Source: Clostridia bacterium
GTDB taxonomy: Bacteria > Bacillota > Clostridia > Oscillospirales > CAG-382
Assembly (NCBI GenBank): GCA_017625615.1
Contig: JAGAKP010000042.1
Coordinates: 1 to 34,816, forward strand
DNA: 34,816 nt
Direction: 5' to 3'
This document shows positions 1 through 8,301 of the stretch, piece after piece. Both the position numbers and the translations under genes were made by a program. Position 1 is the stretch's first letter; every line of letters begins with the position of its first letter. Below the pieces are notes generated by a model that saw only the letters and a program-made list of their open reading frames with translations, had not been told where the DNA came from and did no database searches.

Positions 1-1
1 T

Positions 2-472
2 ATGACCGAAAAGACTTGCTGCTTTATAGGACACCGCGAAATAAAAAATACGGAGGAGCTTGGAAAACGGGTATATTCGGAGGTCGAAGCCCTCGTTTTG
101 GAAAGGGGAGTCGACACATTTCTTTTTGGCAGTAAAAGCCGATTTAACAGCCTGTGCTACGAGCAAGTTTGTAAAATCAAAGAAAAATACCCCCACGTAA
201 AAAGGGTTTACGTGAGAGCGGAATTTCCTCTTATCGGTGAAAGCTACGAGGATTACTTGCTGGAATACTACGAGGATACCTATTTCCCTCAAAAAGCATT
301 GGGTGCGGGAAAGGCTGTTTACGTGGAAAGAAATCGGGATATGATTGATAAAAGCCTGTTTTGCGTGGTATATTGTCATAAGGATAGTTTTCCGCATGGC
401 AGAAAAAGCGGAACGCAGATAGCCCTTGAATATGCCGTTAAGCGCAAAAAGAACGTAATACTGCTTTCGTAG
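2..472 (+). CDS. SLOG-family (DUF1273/YpsA-like) protein
   Basis: A 156-residue protein of the SLOG superfamily (Rossmann-like nucleotide- or nucleotide-sugar-binding fold). It opens with the typical MTEKTCCFIGHR strand-loop, where GHR follows the first beta strand. A central part with VDTFLFGSKSRFNSL resembles the second conserved strand and loop, and NRDMIDKSLFCVVY matches the strand and helix near the C-terminus. Length and opening fit complete family members, so the ATG at base 2 is probably the true start, although its ribosome binding site lies outside the window. The protein has no signal peptide and is cytoplasmic. The ligand and role of this subgroup are not known; SLOG proteins are linked to nucleotide-derived signals in general. 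The nearest downstream gene has its own promoter. Confidence 0.8.
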   Translation: MTEKTCCFIGHREIKNTEELGKRVYSEVEALVLERGVDTFLFGSKSRFNSLCYEQVCKIKEKYPHVKRVYVRAEFPLIGESYEDYLLEYYEDTYFPQKALGAGKAVYVERNRDMIDKSLFCVVYCHKDSFPHGRKSGTQIALEYAVKRKKNVILLS

Positions 473-504
473 AGTTGTCGGCATAATGCTCTTTTCTCCT
501 TCTC

Positions 505-533
505 TTGACAAAAAGGCGCGTATATGGTAGATT
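505..533 (+). promoter_or_regulatory. Predicted sigma-A promoter for the epimerase operon
   Basis: TTGACA at 505-510 and TAGATT at 528-533 are separated by 17 bases. The -35 is perfect and the -10 matches four of six consensus bases. It lies 36 bases upstream of the ATG at 569. Confidence 0.55.
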
Positions 534-568
534 TTACGTGTAACACATACTTTTTTAAAGAGGTCTGT

Positions 569-1384
569 ATGAACAGAATACTTTGCTCTACCGGCGGAGT
601 TATCGGACGTCCCAACGGCAGAGATATTACCTTGCTCAAATCCTGTGTGGAAAACCTCGATTGCGACGGATTTGAGTTTATGATGTACGAAACGTGGTAC
701 GATAAAATAGATTATATACGGGATTTCGTTCTCGGCACGGGAGTGCTCATTCCTTCATTTCATATAGAAAAGCAGGTGGGCAACCTTATAAGCCGCAACG
801 CCGACGGGGATACGGAAAAGGCGTTGGAGCTTTTTGATATAAACTGCCGTCTTGCCCATTCTTTCGGTGCGGAAACGCTTGTACTCCATCTTTGGAGCGG
901 GTTGGATTCGGACAAGGATATTGCCCATAACATCGCCCTTTACAAGGATCTGCGCACCATTTCCGATTCTTACGGTCTGCTTCTCACCGTGGAAAACGTG
1001 GTATGCAACCACTTGGATCCTCATACCCACCTCCTGTCCCTTGCAAAGGAATACGACGATATCGCCTTTACCTTCGATACGAAAATGTCCCAGTTCCACG
1101 GTCAGACGGAAAAATTATACCTGCCCGAAAGCAGGCCCGTTGCCGATCGTGTCCGCCACCTTCACGTAAACGATTACGGCGGGGGATATATGGACTGGTC
1201 AAATCTCAGAACCCTGCATATCGGTGACGGCAACGTGGATTTTGCAAGCTTTTTTGAATTTGTAAAAGCCGTCGGTTACAAGGGGGATCTCACCGTGGAG
1301 GCCACCTCCTTCGGCACCGACGGAATTATAGATTTTAATTCCCTTAACCGCGATTTTTGTAAAATCAGGGAGTATCTTAAATGA
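569..1384 (+). CDS. Sugar phosphate isomerase/epimerase (xylose-isomerase-like TIM barrel)
   Basis: A 271-residue AP-endonuclease-2/xylose-isomerase-like TIM barrel. Conserved barrel strands ending in acidic or metal-binding residues are visible: ETLVLHLWSG, LLTVENV (Glu), FTFDTKMSQFHG (Asp), HLHVNDYGGG (His/Asp) and LTVEATSFG (Glu near the C-terminus). Such proteins usually bind a divalent metal and isomerise or epimerise a sugar or cyclitol; the substrate cannot be told here. The start at 569 is chosen because AAAGAGG lies a proper distance upstream. An in-frame upstream ATG at 524 overlaps the predicted promoter and lacks a ribosome binding site. The stop overlaps the next gene as ATGA, so the two are translationally coupled. 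Confidence 0.8.
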   Translation: MNRILCSTGGVIGRPNGRDITLLKSCVENLDCDGFEFMMYETWYDKIDYIRDFVLGTGVLIPSFHIEKQVGNLISRNADGDTEKALELFDINCRLAHSFGAETLVLHLWSGLDSDKDIAHNIALYKDLRTISDSYGLLLTVENVVCNHLDPHTHLLSLAKEYDDIAFTFDTKMSQFHGQTEKLYLPESRPVADRVRHLHVNDYGGGYMDWSNLRTLHIGDGNVDFASFFEFVKAVGYKGDLTVEATSFGTDGIIDFNSLNRDFCKIREYLK

Positions 1385-1686
1385 AAAAAGGCTTGCTCTT
1401 CCGCATTATAGGAATTATATTCGCTCTTTTGCCGCCCCTGATAGTGGCGGCAACCGCCGTGTGCTATATTATATGGTCGGGAAACTGGGCAATACTCATT
1501 CTGGGCGGTATCTGCACTGCCGCAGTCAGCTTGCCCTGCGGAATGACCGCAACGGTCATGGGTGCACTGTCCTGCTTTAAGTACAATAAAAAATGGGTTG
1601 GCATAACCTTGGGAACGATACTTATTCTTTTGGGTGTGGCGGAATCCGTCGTGGGAGCCTTGCTGCTTTCCATACCTATGCGGTAA
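1381..1686 (+). CDS. Small hypothetical membrane protein
   Basis: A 101-residue protein with three or four hydrophobic segments (about residues 5-30, 36-64 and 72-97) and short charged loops (KYNKK). It is an integral inner-membrane protein with no recognisable enzyme motif. It overlaps the preceding epimerase-like gene by four bases (ATGA), and the following VTT-domain gene begins six bases after its stop, so it sits in the middle of a three-gene operon. The family is not recognised, and function cannot be assigned beyond a membrane location. Confidence 0.65.
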   Translation: MKKGLLFRIIGIIFALLPPLIVAATAVCYIIWSGNWAILILGGICTAAVSLPCGMTATVMGALSCFKYNKKWVGITLGTILILLGVAESVVGALLLSIPMR

Positions 1687-1691
1687 TATTT

Positions 1692-2369
1692 ATGAACAAA
1701 ACAAAAAAAAGACAAAAAATACTTGCCGCCGTTTCCTTGGCGGTGGTAATAATCATTGCATCCCTCGCCACTCTGCTGGTGTGGAATTGGCTTTCTTCCT
1801 TTTCGCAGGAGGGCTTCCGACAATACATACAGTCCTTCGGATGGTGGAGCTGGCTCGTAATGCTTTCCCTGCAGATACTTCAGGTGTTTATCGCACTCAT
1901 TCCCGGTGAGCTTATCGAAACCGCCGCGGGCTACGCCTTCGGTCCCTTGCTCGGCACCGCTATCTGCTACGTGGGAGTTGCCGCCGCTTCGTCGCTGATA
2001 TTTCTGCTTACCCGCAGATACGGCGTCCGTATGGTGGAGGTATTCGTCTCACGCGAGAAGATAAACGGCCTTCGGTTTATAAACACCGAAAAAAAGCGGG
2101 CGTTTTTAATATTTTTAATGTTTTTCATTCCCGGCACGCCAAAGGATCTGCTCACTTATTTCGTGGGGCTTACGGATATAAGGTTAGGCTCATTTTTGCT
2201 CATATCCCTCGTGGCGCGCATACCCTCCGTGGTGTCCTCCACCTTCGGCGGACATCTTCTCGGAGAAGGGCAGTATTGGGGAGCGCTGTTGCTTTACGGG
2301 ATAACGGGTGCAGTCAGCCTTGTCGGAATGCTCGCATATAACGCCTACGTCCGAAAAAAGCAAAAATAA
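1692..2369 (+). CDS. TVP38/TMEM64 family membrane protein (VTT domain)
   Basis: A 225-residue multi-pass membrane protein of the DedA/TVP38 (VTT) superfamily. Family signatures are seen: IPGELIETAAGYAFG in the first re-entrant region (PGE...aaGyafG) and FFIPGTPKDLLTYFVGLT in the second (PGTPKD). An N-terminal basic stretch (MNKTKKRQK) precedes the first helix. Relatives act in phospholipid scrambling or lipid-carrier transport and membrane homeostasis; the exact substrate here is unknown. The ATG at 1692 is chosen because it follows the preceding stop closely and gives the normal family length; longer in-frame starts run inside the upstream gene. Confidence 0.85.
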   Translation: MNKTKKRQKILAAVSLAVVIIIASLATLLVWNWLSSFSQEGFRQYIQSFGWWSWLVMLSLQILQVFIALIPGELIETAAGYAFGPLLGTAICYVGVAAASSLIFLLTRRYGVRMVEVFVSREKINGLRFINTEKKRAFLIFLMFFIPGTPKDLLTYFVGLTDIRLGSFLLISLVARIPSVVSSTFGGHLLGEGQYWGALLLYGITGAVSLVGMLAYNAYVRKKQK

Positions 2370-2415
2370 ACAAAAAAATTTTTTTATTTTCTCCGTATTT
2401 TTTCGTATCACGTAC

Positions 2416-2444
2416 TTGCCAAGATTTTTTGCATGTGGTATAAT
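2416..2444 (+). promoter_or_regulatory. Predicted sigma-A promoter for purC
   Basis: TTGCCA at 2416-2421 and a perfect TATAAT at 2439-2444 are 17 bases apart, 43 bases upstream of purC. I did not see a purine riboswitch fold in the short leader that follows. Confidence 0.75.
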
Positions 2445-2487
2445 TCATTTTATTAGAAACCAATCTTATAAAAAAGAAGGTAAAAAT

Positions 2488-3177
2488 ATGAAGACACTTT
2501 ATACAGGTAAAACCAAAGACGTCCTCCTTGATGAAGAAAAAAATATCGTCCACCTGCTGTTCAAGGACAGTATGACGGGCGAAAACGGCGTGTTCGACCC
2601 CGGCTCCAACACCGTTGGCGGCAGCGTAGAGGGCAAGGGCAAGATCGGTCTTGCAATAAGCAAGTTTTTCTTTGAGCTTATGGAGAAAAACGGTGTTCCC
2701 ACCCATTATATCGCCGCAGACGTGGATGCGGGCCTTATGCAGGTACGCAAGCTCACCGTTCCCAAATTGGAGTTCGTTCTTCGCTATTACACCGCAGGCT
2801 CCATGTGCCGCCGCTTCACTCTTGAGGAAGGCATCCCCTTTGATCCTCCTTATGCAGAGGTCACTCTCAAGGACGATATTCAGGGCGACCCCCTTATCAG
2901 CGAGCGTATCTGTATAATGAAGGGTCTTCTCAAGGAAGGTCAGTACGATGAGGCGCAGGCCATCGTCGTAAAGGTGGGCGAGGTGCTCAAAAACTACCTT
3001 GCAACTCTCAACCTCACCCTTATAGATTTCAAGATCGAGGTCGGCTACGATGAAAACGGCAAGATGTACGTGGCAGACGAGATCACTCCCGATATCTGGC
3101 GTGTCCGCGACGAAAAGGGCAATATCCCCAACCAGCTCGATTGCTCCAGAATGCTTATCGAAAAAATGGGTCTTTAA
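2488..3177 (+). CDS. purC: Phosphoribosylaminoimidazole-succinocarboxamide synthase
   Basis: SAICAR synthetase, 229 residues, the ATP-dependent step of de novo purine synthesis that joins aspartate to CAIR. The protein opens with LYTGKTKDVLL, the usual ATP-binding beta-hairpin (YeGKaK in most homologues). GSVEGKGKIG, LEFVLRYYTAGSM, DFKIEVGYD and DEITPDIWRVRD match the conserved SAICAR blocks (DEIsPDt-R-wd in the family). Length is close to the bacterial norm of about 235. The ATG at 2488 is preceded by AGAAGG seven bases upstream; the longer in-frame ORF reaches into the previous gene and is not used. It stands alone rather than inside a pur cluster. Confidence 0.93.
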   Translation: MKTLYTGKTKDVLLDEEKNIVHLLFKDSMTGENGVFDPGSNTVGGSVEGKGKIGLAISKFFFELMEKNGVPTHYIAADVDAGLMQVRKLTVPKLEFVLRYYTAGSMCRRFTLEEGIPFDPPYAEVTLKDDIQGDPLISERICIMKGLLKEGQYDEAQAIVVKVGEVLKNYLATLNLTLIDFKIEVGYDENGKMYVADEITPDIWRVRDEKGNIPNQLDCSRMLIEKMGL

Positions 3178-3180
3178 AAC

Positions 3181-3278
3181 CACCCCACAAAACAACGTCA
3201 GGTTACTTTGCATACAGACGGTACGGGTACCGTGACGATATTTTGCGGGGACCCCAAGAAAACACCCCACAAAACAAC
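3181..3278. repeat. 16-bp direct repeat flanking a GGTACC-type palindrome
   Basis: CACCCCACAAAACAAC occurs at 3181-3196 and again, identical, at 3263-3278 (period 82). Between them lie a perfect 7-bp inverted repeat, ACGGTAC at 3218-3224 with GTACCGT at 3227-3233, and the short palindrome GGGGACCCC at 3247-3255. The unit begins four bases after the purC stop. It has no coding potential and looks like a small dispersed element or a remnant of one. Confidence 0.55.
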
Positions 3279-3305
3279 AAAAAGCCGCGATTCTCTCGCG
3301 GCTTT
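3276..3305 (-). terminator. Intrinsic terminator of the acetyltransferase gene
   Basis: Perfect 10-bp stem, AAAGCCGCGA at 3281-3290 with TCGCGGCTTT at 3296-3305, and a 5-base loop. On the minus strand it is followed by a T-rich run (plus-strand A-rich flank just before 3281). It also lies downstream of purC and could act weakly in that direction. Confidence 0.75.
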
Positions 3306-3312
3306 GCTGTAT

Positions 3313-3909
3313 TTATATCTCTATTTTTCTGTTTCTGAAGTAATATTCCTTATCTCTTTCGCCTATTTCACGCATAACTCTGCAGGGGTTGCCCACGGCG
3401 ACGACGTTTGCGGGGATATCCTTGGTCACCACGCTTCCTGCGCCGATAACGGTATTATCTCCGATAGTCACGCCGGGGAGGATCACCGCCCCCGCGCCGA
3501 TCCAGCAATTTTTGCCGATACGTACGCTTGCGTTGTACTGATACCCTTGTTCCCGCAATTCGGGCAGTATGGGGTGGGCGCTCGTAGCCACGGTCACGTT
3601 GGGACCGAACATGGTGTGGTCTCCCACGTAAATATACGTGTCGTCCACCAGCGTGAGATTGAAATTGGCGTAGACGTTGTTGCCGAAGTGAACGTGATGC
3701 CCGCCCCAGTTGGCGCGGAGGGGAGGCTCTATATAACACCCTTCTCCCACGGACGCAAGCATTTCCTTAAGAAGCGCCTGCCGTTTTTCCTGCTCGTGCG
3801 GGCGGGTGAGGTTATATTCGTATTGCTTTTCAAGACAATTCAGCTGTTTTGCCATAATACTGTCGTCCAGGGGCAGATACAGCTTTCCCGTGTGAAGCTT
3901 GGATTTCAT
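3313..3909 (-). CDS. Sugar O-acetyltransferase (maltose/galactoside acetyltransferase family)
   Basis: A 198-residue left-handed beta-helix acetyltransferase of the LacA/Maa type, which transfers acetyl from acetyl-CoA to a sugar hydroxyl in the cytoplasm. An N-terminal Mac domain (KLYLPLDDSIMAKQ) is followed by hexapeptide repeats with FGNNVYANFNLTLVDD, the catalytic-His region TSAHPI, IGKNCWIGAGAVILPGVTIGDN and VIGAGSVVTKDIP, and it ends with the usual NPCRVMREI. The start at 3909 has AAAGGAG eight bases upstream, while the longer ORF from 3963 adds an unlikely basic tail that overlaps the promoter. It is a single-gene unit with its own promoter and terminator. The sugar substrate is not determined. 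Confidence 0.9.
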   Translation of the reverse strand: MKSKLHTGKLYLPLDDSIMAKQLNCLEKQYEYNLTRPHEQEKRQALLKEMLASVGEGCYIEPPLRANWGGHHVHFGNNVYANFNLTLVDDTYIYVGDHTMFGPNVTVATSAHPILPELREQGYQYNASVRIGKNCWIGAGAVILPGVTIGDNTVIGAGSVVTKDIPANVVAVGNPCRVMREIGERDKEYYFRNRKIEI

Positions 3910-3945
3910 TCTGGTTCTCCTTTGCCGTTTTCGGTATTTCACGTA

Positions 3946-3974
3946 ATTATACCCCGAAAACAAACAAAAATCAA
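3946..3974 (-). promoter_or_regulatory. Predicted sigma-A promoter for the acetyltransferase
   Basis: On the minus strand TTGATT (plus 3969-3974) and TATAAT (plus 3946-3951) are separated by 17 bases, 36 bases before the chosen ATG. The promoter lies back to back with the VanW-gene promoter. Confidence 0.75.
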
Positions 3975-4004
3975 CAGAATATCAACGCTTTACGGAAATT
4001 TGTG

Positions 4005-4033
4005 TTGACACCGTTCATATCTTCGGTTAAAAT
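4005..4033 (+). promoter_or_regulatory. Predicted sigma-A promoter for the VanW gene
   Basis: TTGACA at 4005-4010 and TAAAAT at 4028-4033 with a 17-base spacer, 51 bases upstream of the ATG at 4085. Confidence 0.8.
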
Positions 4034-4084
4034 AAATACGTACTCATTAAAAAGTGAATCGTAAACAGGAAAGGAGTCGGCAAA

Positions 4085-4915
4085 ATGAAAAAGAAACCAA
4101 GCGGTGTACGTGAGCCCATCAAGCGCAGTCCCTTGCGCGCAAAGCTGGGCATGTGGTATTACGGCGGAATGCGCCGTTTGCTTTGGGTGGTAAAAAGAAA
4201 GAACTTTGCACGCCAAAAGCAGCCGCCCTTCGGCATAATTCAGTTTTCCCACAAAACTCCCTTGCTCCGCAAGCTTCGCGACGTGGATATGCAATATCAG
4301 TACAACAAAATAGTTAATCTTAAGATAGCCGTCAAGGAGCTGAACGGAATAGTTATCCGTCCCGGCGAGGTGTTCAGCTATTGGTATCTTATCGGCGCGA
4401 CCACCCGCAAAAAGGGATATATCGAGGGAATGGTGCTTAAAAACGGCACCTTCGGCTACGGCGTGGGCGGCGGTCTGTGCCAGATGTCCAACCTGATATA
4501 TTGGATGACGCTTCACACACCTCTTACGGTTATCGAGCGTCACCGCCACGGCTACGACGTCTTTCCCGATTCCAAGCGCACACAGCCCTTCGGAAGCGGT
4601 GCCACCTGCTATTATCCCCACGGCGATCTTATGATCAGAAACGATACCGATATGGATTTTCAGCTTTGCATCCGTGTGGGAGATGAGTTTCTGGAGGGTG
4701 AGTGGCGTGCATTGGGCGAGCCGCAGTTTTCTTACGAAATAGTCGAGCGGGACCACGAGGTGAAAAGCGAGTATTGGGGCGGATACAGCCGTCACAACAA
4801 GCTGTTCAGAAGAGTGTACGATAAAAACGGCGCCTTTATCCGTGAGGATTTCGTGGTGCAAAACGACGCTATTATGATGTACCCGCCGTTTTTGAGCGAT
4901 TCATACAAGGAATAA
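4085..4915 (+). CDS. VanW family protein
   Basis: A 276-residue protein with a VanW domain over most of residues 60-215. Diagnostic pieces are GEVFSYWYLIGATTRKKGY, GYGVGGGLCQMSNLIYW (the GGGLCQ signature) and HRHGYDVFPDS. VanW is an accessory gene of some vancomycin-resistance clusters, but the domain is common in Firmicutes without any van genes, and its biochemical role is not established. No other van genes are present here, so resistance is not implied. There is no clear signal peptide; the N-terminus is strongly basic. The ribosome binding site AGGAAAGGAG fixes the start, and the gene has its own promoter and terminator. Confidence 0.85.
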   Translation: MKKKPSGVREPIKRSPLRAKLGMWYYGGMRRLLWVVKRKNFARQKQPPFGIIQFSHKTPLLRKLRDVDMQYQYNKIVNLKIAVKELNGIVIRPGEVFSYWYLIGATTRKKGYIEGMVLKNGTFGYGVGGGLCQMSNLIYWMTLHTPLTVIERHRHGYDVFPDSKRTQPFGSGATCYYPHGDLMIRNDTDMDFQLCIRVGDEFLEGEWRALGEPQFSYEIVERDHEVKSEYWGGYSRHNKLFRRVYDKNGAFIREDFVVQNDAIMMYPPFLSDSYKE

Positions 4916-4923
4916 CCCAATTT

Positions 4924-4959
4924 AACCTCGGGAAAACACAGCTTTCTCGGGGTTTTCTA
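4924..4959 (+). terminator. Intrinsic terminator after the VanW gene
   Basis: A 12-bp stem with two G-U pairs (4924-4935 with 4943-4954), a 7-base loop and a TTTTC run. It lies just upstream of the metF promoter. Confidence 0.7.
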
Positions 4960-4989
4960 TTGATTATTTACCTTTCGGTGTGCTATAAT
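4960..4989 (+). promoter_or_regulatory. Predicted sigma-A promoter for the metF-metH operon
   Basis: TTGATT at 4960-4965 and a perfect TATAAT at 4984-4989 with an 18-base spacer. The leader to the metF ATG is only about 28 bases, too short for an S-box or T-box, so no methionine riboswitch is visible. Confidence 0.7.
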
Positions 4990-5023
4990 ATTTTATTAAT
5001 TTCTTTGAAAAGAAGTGGTAAAA

Positions 5024-5902
5024 ATGAAAATATCCGAGCTGCTTAAAAAGGATACCCTTTCCATCTCCTTCGAGGTGTTCCCTCCCAAGACGGATTTCTC
5101 CTTCGATACGGTAAAGACCGCCACCGAGGAGATAGCAAAGCTCCGCCCCGCGTTTATGAGCGTAACCTACGGTGCAGGCGGCGGAACCAGCAAATATACT
5201 CTGGATATTGCAAAAAATATAAAATCCCTTTACGGTGTGCCCACTCTTGCACACCTTACCTGCGTTTCCTCCACGAGAGAGACCGTAAAGCAAAGAATTT
5301 CCGATATAAAGGAAGCGGGCATACAAAACGTAATGGCACTTCGCGGCGATATTCCTTCCGACCGTATGAACGAGGACAGAAGCAAGTGGGACTACACCTA
5401 CGCTGTGGAGCTTATAGAGGAATTAACACAGTCGGGCGGTGATTTTTGTATCGGTGCCGCCTGCTATCCCGAGATACACCCCGAAAGTGCAAATCAGCGT
5501 GAGGATATACTCCACCTTAAGGAAAAGGTGGCGGCAGGTGCGTCCTTCCTTACCACACAGATGTTTTTTGATAACAACCTGCTTTACAACTTTCTTTACA
5601 AGATACGGGAAGCGGGTATAACCGTTCCCGTCATTCCGGGAATAATGCCCATAACCAACGCTAATCAGGTGGAGCGGGCAGTCAAGCTTTCCGGCTCCTT
5701 TATGCCTCAAAGATTTAAAAGCCTTGTGGATAAATTCGGTCACGATCCAGATGCAATGAAGCAGGCGGGTATCGCCTACGCAACGGATCAGATAATAGAC
5801 CTTTACGCCAACGGCATTACCAACGTCCACGTTTATTCTATGAACAAGCCCGACGTTGCGGAGAAGATAAAAAACAACCTTTCGGATATTTTAGGTAAAT
5901 AA
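5024..5902 (+). CDS. metF: Methylenetetrahydrofolate reductase
   Basis: A 292-residue flavoprotein TIM barrel that reduces 5,10-methylene-THF to 5-methyl-THF. Conserved blocks are ISFEVFPPKT (catalytic Glu region), FMSVTYGAGGG, HLTCVSSTRE, NVMALRGDIP, IGAACYPEIHPE, TTQMFFDNN and PVIPGIMPI. It is short, as expected for the catalytic domain only. The ATG at 5024 has AAGAAG eight bases upstream; a GTG nine bases earlier overlaps that site and is less likely. It lies two bases before metH and is clearly co-transcribed: MetF makes the methyl donor that MetH consumes. Confidence 0.93.
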   Translation: MKISELLKKDTLSISFEVFPPKTDFSFDTVKTATEEIAKLRPAFMSVTYGAGGGTSKYTLDIAKNIKSLYGVPTLAHLTCVSSTRETVKQRISDIKEAGIQNVMALRGDIPSDRMNEDRSKWDYTYAVELIEELTQSGGDFCIGAACYPEIHPESANQREDILHLKEKVAAGASFLTTQMFFDNNLLYNFLYKIREAGITVPVIPGIMPITNANQVERAVKLSGSFMPQRFKSLVDKFGHDPDAMKQAGIAYATDQIIDLYANGITNVHVYSMNKPDVAEKIKNNLSDILGK

Positions 5903-5904
5903 AT

Positions 5905-8301
5905 ATGGATTTCAGGTCATTTTTAAAGGATAACACGGTCATTCTCGACGGCGGTATGGGTACTCTCCTTCAGAAGAAGGGAGTTCTCTCTACCGGACAT
6001 CCCGAGGAATTGAATATAACTCACCCCGAGATAATAACGGGTATCCATCGGGATTATTTTGATGCGGGCAGCAACGTGGTCTGCACCAACACCTTCGGCG
6101 CGAATATACTCAAGTTTGAAAGGGATACCCTTGAAAAAATAATTTCCGCCGCCGTACAAAACGCTGTTTCCGCACGCGCGGAAAGCAGTTCGGCCCACCC
6201 CAAGTTCGTGGCTCTCGATATCGGACCCACGGGCAAGCTTCTTGCGCCTATGGGAGATTTGGATTTTGAGGATGCGGTGTCCGTTTTTGCGGAAAGCATA
6301 CGCATCGGCGTCAAGTGCGGAGTTGACCTTATAGTTATCGAAACTATGAACGACAGCTACGAAACCAAAGCCGCCCTGCTTGCGGCAAAGGAAAGCTGTT
6401 CTCTGCCGGTTATCGTTACCAACGCATACGGCGCGGACGGATGCCTGCTTACGGGCGCATCTCCTGCGGCGATGGTGGCACTTCTTGAGGGAATGGGTGT
6501 TGACGCCTTGGGTGCAAACTGCTCTCTCGGTCCGAAACAGCTTGCCCCCGTTGCGGAAGAGCTGTTAAGGTACGCCTCCGTTCCCGTGGTCATAAAGCCA
6601 AACGCAGGTCTTCCCTCGGTGGTGGAGGGAAGCACGGTGTACGACGTCACGGCGGAGGATTTTGCGTCCTCTCTGTCAGCTCTCGTTAAAAAGGGCGTCC
6701 GCGTTGCGGGCGGGTGCTGCGGTACCACACCTCAATATATCAAGGAATTGACCAAGGCGGTTGCGGGTATGACTCCCGTTCCCGTGACGGATAAAAATAT
6801 AACCGTCGTTTCCTCATACTGCCGCGCCGTCAAATTCGGGGAAAAGCCCGTCCTCATCGGTGAGCGTATAAATCCCACGGGCAAAAAGCGCTTCAAGCAA
6901 GCCCTTGTTGAAAGGGATATGGACTATATCCTTTCCGAGGGAGCGTTTCAGGCGGAAAAGGGCTGTCACGTCCTTGACGTAAACGTGGGACTTCCCGAAA
7001 TCGACGAGCGTGAAATGCTCACCGAAGCAGTCTGCGCCTTGCAGACCGTTACCGACCTGCCCTTACAGATAGACACCGCGTCCCCTATTGCTATGGAAGC
7101 GGCGCTCCGCCGTTACAACGGAAAGGCTATGGTAAATTCCGTAAACGGCAAGGCGGAAAGTATGTCCGCCGTTTTTCCTCTGGTTAAAAAATACGGCGGT
7201 CTTGTGGTGGCACTTACACTTGACGAAGACGGTATTCCCGAAACCGCCGAGGGCAGAGTGGAAATAGCAAGAAAAATACTTGATACCGCCGCAGAATACG
7301 GTATTGACAAAAAGAATATTATCTTCGACCCCCTTGCGCTCACTGTCAGCGCAGACGGGGCGGCGGCAAAAACCACACTTGAAGCCGTGGGCAGAATAAA
7401 GAATGAGTTGGGCTGTCACACCTCGCTCGGCGTTTCCAACGTGTCCTTCGGTCTTCCCAACCGCGACGGAATAAACAGCGCCTTTTTCGCCCTCGCTTTG
7501 CAAAATGGGCTTTCCGCCGCTATAATGAACCCTTATTCCGGCGATATGATGCGCACCTATTACGCCTATAAGGCACTTATGGGTATGGACGAAAACTGCG
7601 CGGAATATATCGCCCTTTCAGGCACTCTTGCGCCTGCGGCGGCTGTAAGCACCGCAAGCAATACTCTCTCTGCCGAAAGCCCCCTTAAAAACGCCATTCA
7701 AAGAGGCTTTAAGGATAAGGCGGGAGCTGTCACCGCGGAGATGCTCAAAACGGTACCGCCGCTGGATATAGTGAATAATGAAATAATCCCCGCGCTTAAC
7801 GCAGTAGGGGAGGGGTTTGAGAAAAACACCGTATTTCTCCCCCAGCTTTTAATGAGCGCGGAATCCGCAAAAAACGCCTTTGAGCAGATAAAAAAGGTTA
7901 TGTCTGCCGACGGACAGGGAAAGAAGGGGGATTTCGTCCTCGCCACCGTCCACGGCGATATTCACGATATCGGCAAGAACATAGTAAAGCTTCTTCTTGA
8001 AAACTACGGCTTTAACGTAATCGACCTGGGCAAGGACGTGCCTGCGGAGAGGGTTGTTGAGGCTGTGGTAAGCACCCGCGCGCCTCTTGCGGGACTTTCC
8101 GCACTTATGACTACCACCGTCCCCGCAATGGAGGAGACTATAAGACGGCTTCGCGAAAGCGCGCCTTGGTGTAAAATAGTGGTGGGCGGCGCAGTGCTTA
8201 CCGAGGAATACGCCGCATCCATCGGCGCAGATAAATACGCCCGTGACGCTATGGAAACGGTGCGCTACGCAGAAGCGGTAATTTCGGGTGAGGGAAAATG
8301 A
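5905..8301 (+). CDS. metH: Cobalamin-dependent methionine synthase, short form
   Basis: A 798-residue enzyme that moves the methyl group from methyl-THF through cobalamin to homocysteine. Domain 1 (about 1-290) is the homocysteine methyltransferase barrel with zinc ligands Cys206 (GANCSLGP) and Cys271/272 (GGCCGTTP). Domain 2 (about 312-570) is the pterin-binding barrel, starting at IGERINPTGKKRF. The cobalamin part runs from about 590, with the base-off motif DIHDIG, His687 being the cobalt ligand. The C-terminal AdoMet reactivation domain of long MetH (about 1200 residues in E. coli) is absent, as is common in Clostridia; reactivation must come from another protein. The stop overlaps the next gene by four bases. 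Confidence 0.93.
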   Translation: MDFRSFLKDNTVILDGGMGTLLQKKGVLSTGHPEELNITHPEIITGIHRDYFDAGSNVVCTNTFGANILKFERDTLEKIISAAVQNAVSARAESSSAHPKFVALDIGPTGKLLAPMGDLDFEDAVSVFAESIRIGVKCGVDLIVIETMNDSYETKAALLAAKESCSLPVIVTNAYGADGCLLTGASPAAMVALLEGMGVDALGANCSLGPKQLAPVAEELLRYASVPVVIKPNAGLPSVVEGSTVYDVTAEDFASSLSALVKKGVRVAGGCCGTTPQYIKELTKAVAGMTPVPVTDKNITVVSSYCRAVKFGEKPVLIGERINPTGKKRFKQALVERDMDYILSEGAFQAEKGCHVLDVNVGLPEIDEREMLTEAVCALQTVTDLPLQIDTASPIAMEAALRRYNGKAMVNSVNGKAESMSAVFPLVKKYGGLVVALTLDEDGIPETAEGRVEIARKILDTAAEYGIDKKNIIFDPLALTVSADGAAAKTTLEAVGRIKNELGCHTSLGVSNVSFGLPNRDGINSAFFALALQNGLSAAIMNPYSGDMMRTYYAYKALMGMDENCAEYIALSGTLAPAAAVSTASNTLSAESPLKNAIQRGFKDKAGAVTAEMLKTVPPLDIVNNEIIPALNAVGEGFEKNTVFLPQLLMSAESAKNAFEQIKKVMSADGQGKKGDFVLATVHGDIHDIGKNIVKLLLENYGFNVIDLGKDVPAERVVEAVVSTRAPLAGLSALMTTTVPAMEETIRRLRESAPWCKIVVGGAVLTEEYAASIGADKYARDAMETVRYAEAVISGEGK

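Noticed and set aside
2314..3270. 318-codon minus-strand frame opposite purC
   Set aside because: Antisense shadow of purC with no motif or start signal.
3971..4861. 296-codon minus-strand frame opposite the VanW gene
   Set aside because: VanW is unmistakable on the plus strand; the antisense frame has no recognisable motif and overlaps the VanW promoter.
4085..4915. Vancomycin-resistance locus
   Set aside because: Only a VanW-domain gene is present, with no vanHAX, vanRS or ligase genes nearby; the domain is widespread in Firmicutes without resistance.
4990..5023. Possible SAM (S-box) or T-box riboswitch before metF
   Set aside because: The leader is only about 30 bases from the predicted promoter to the start and shows no conserved stems.
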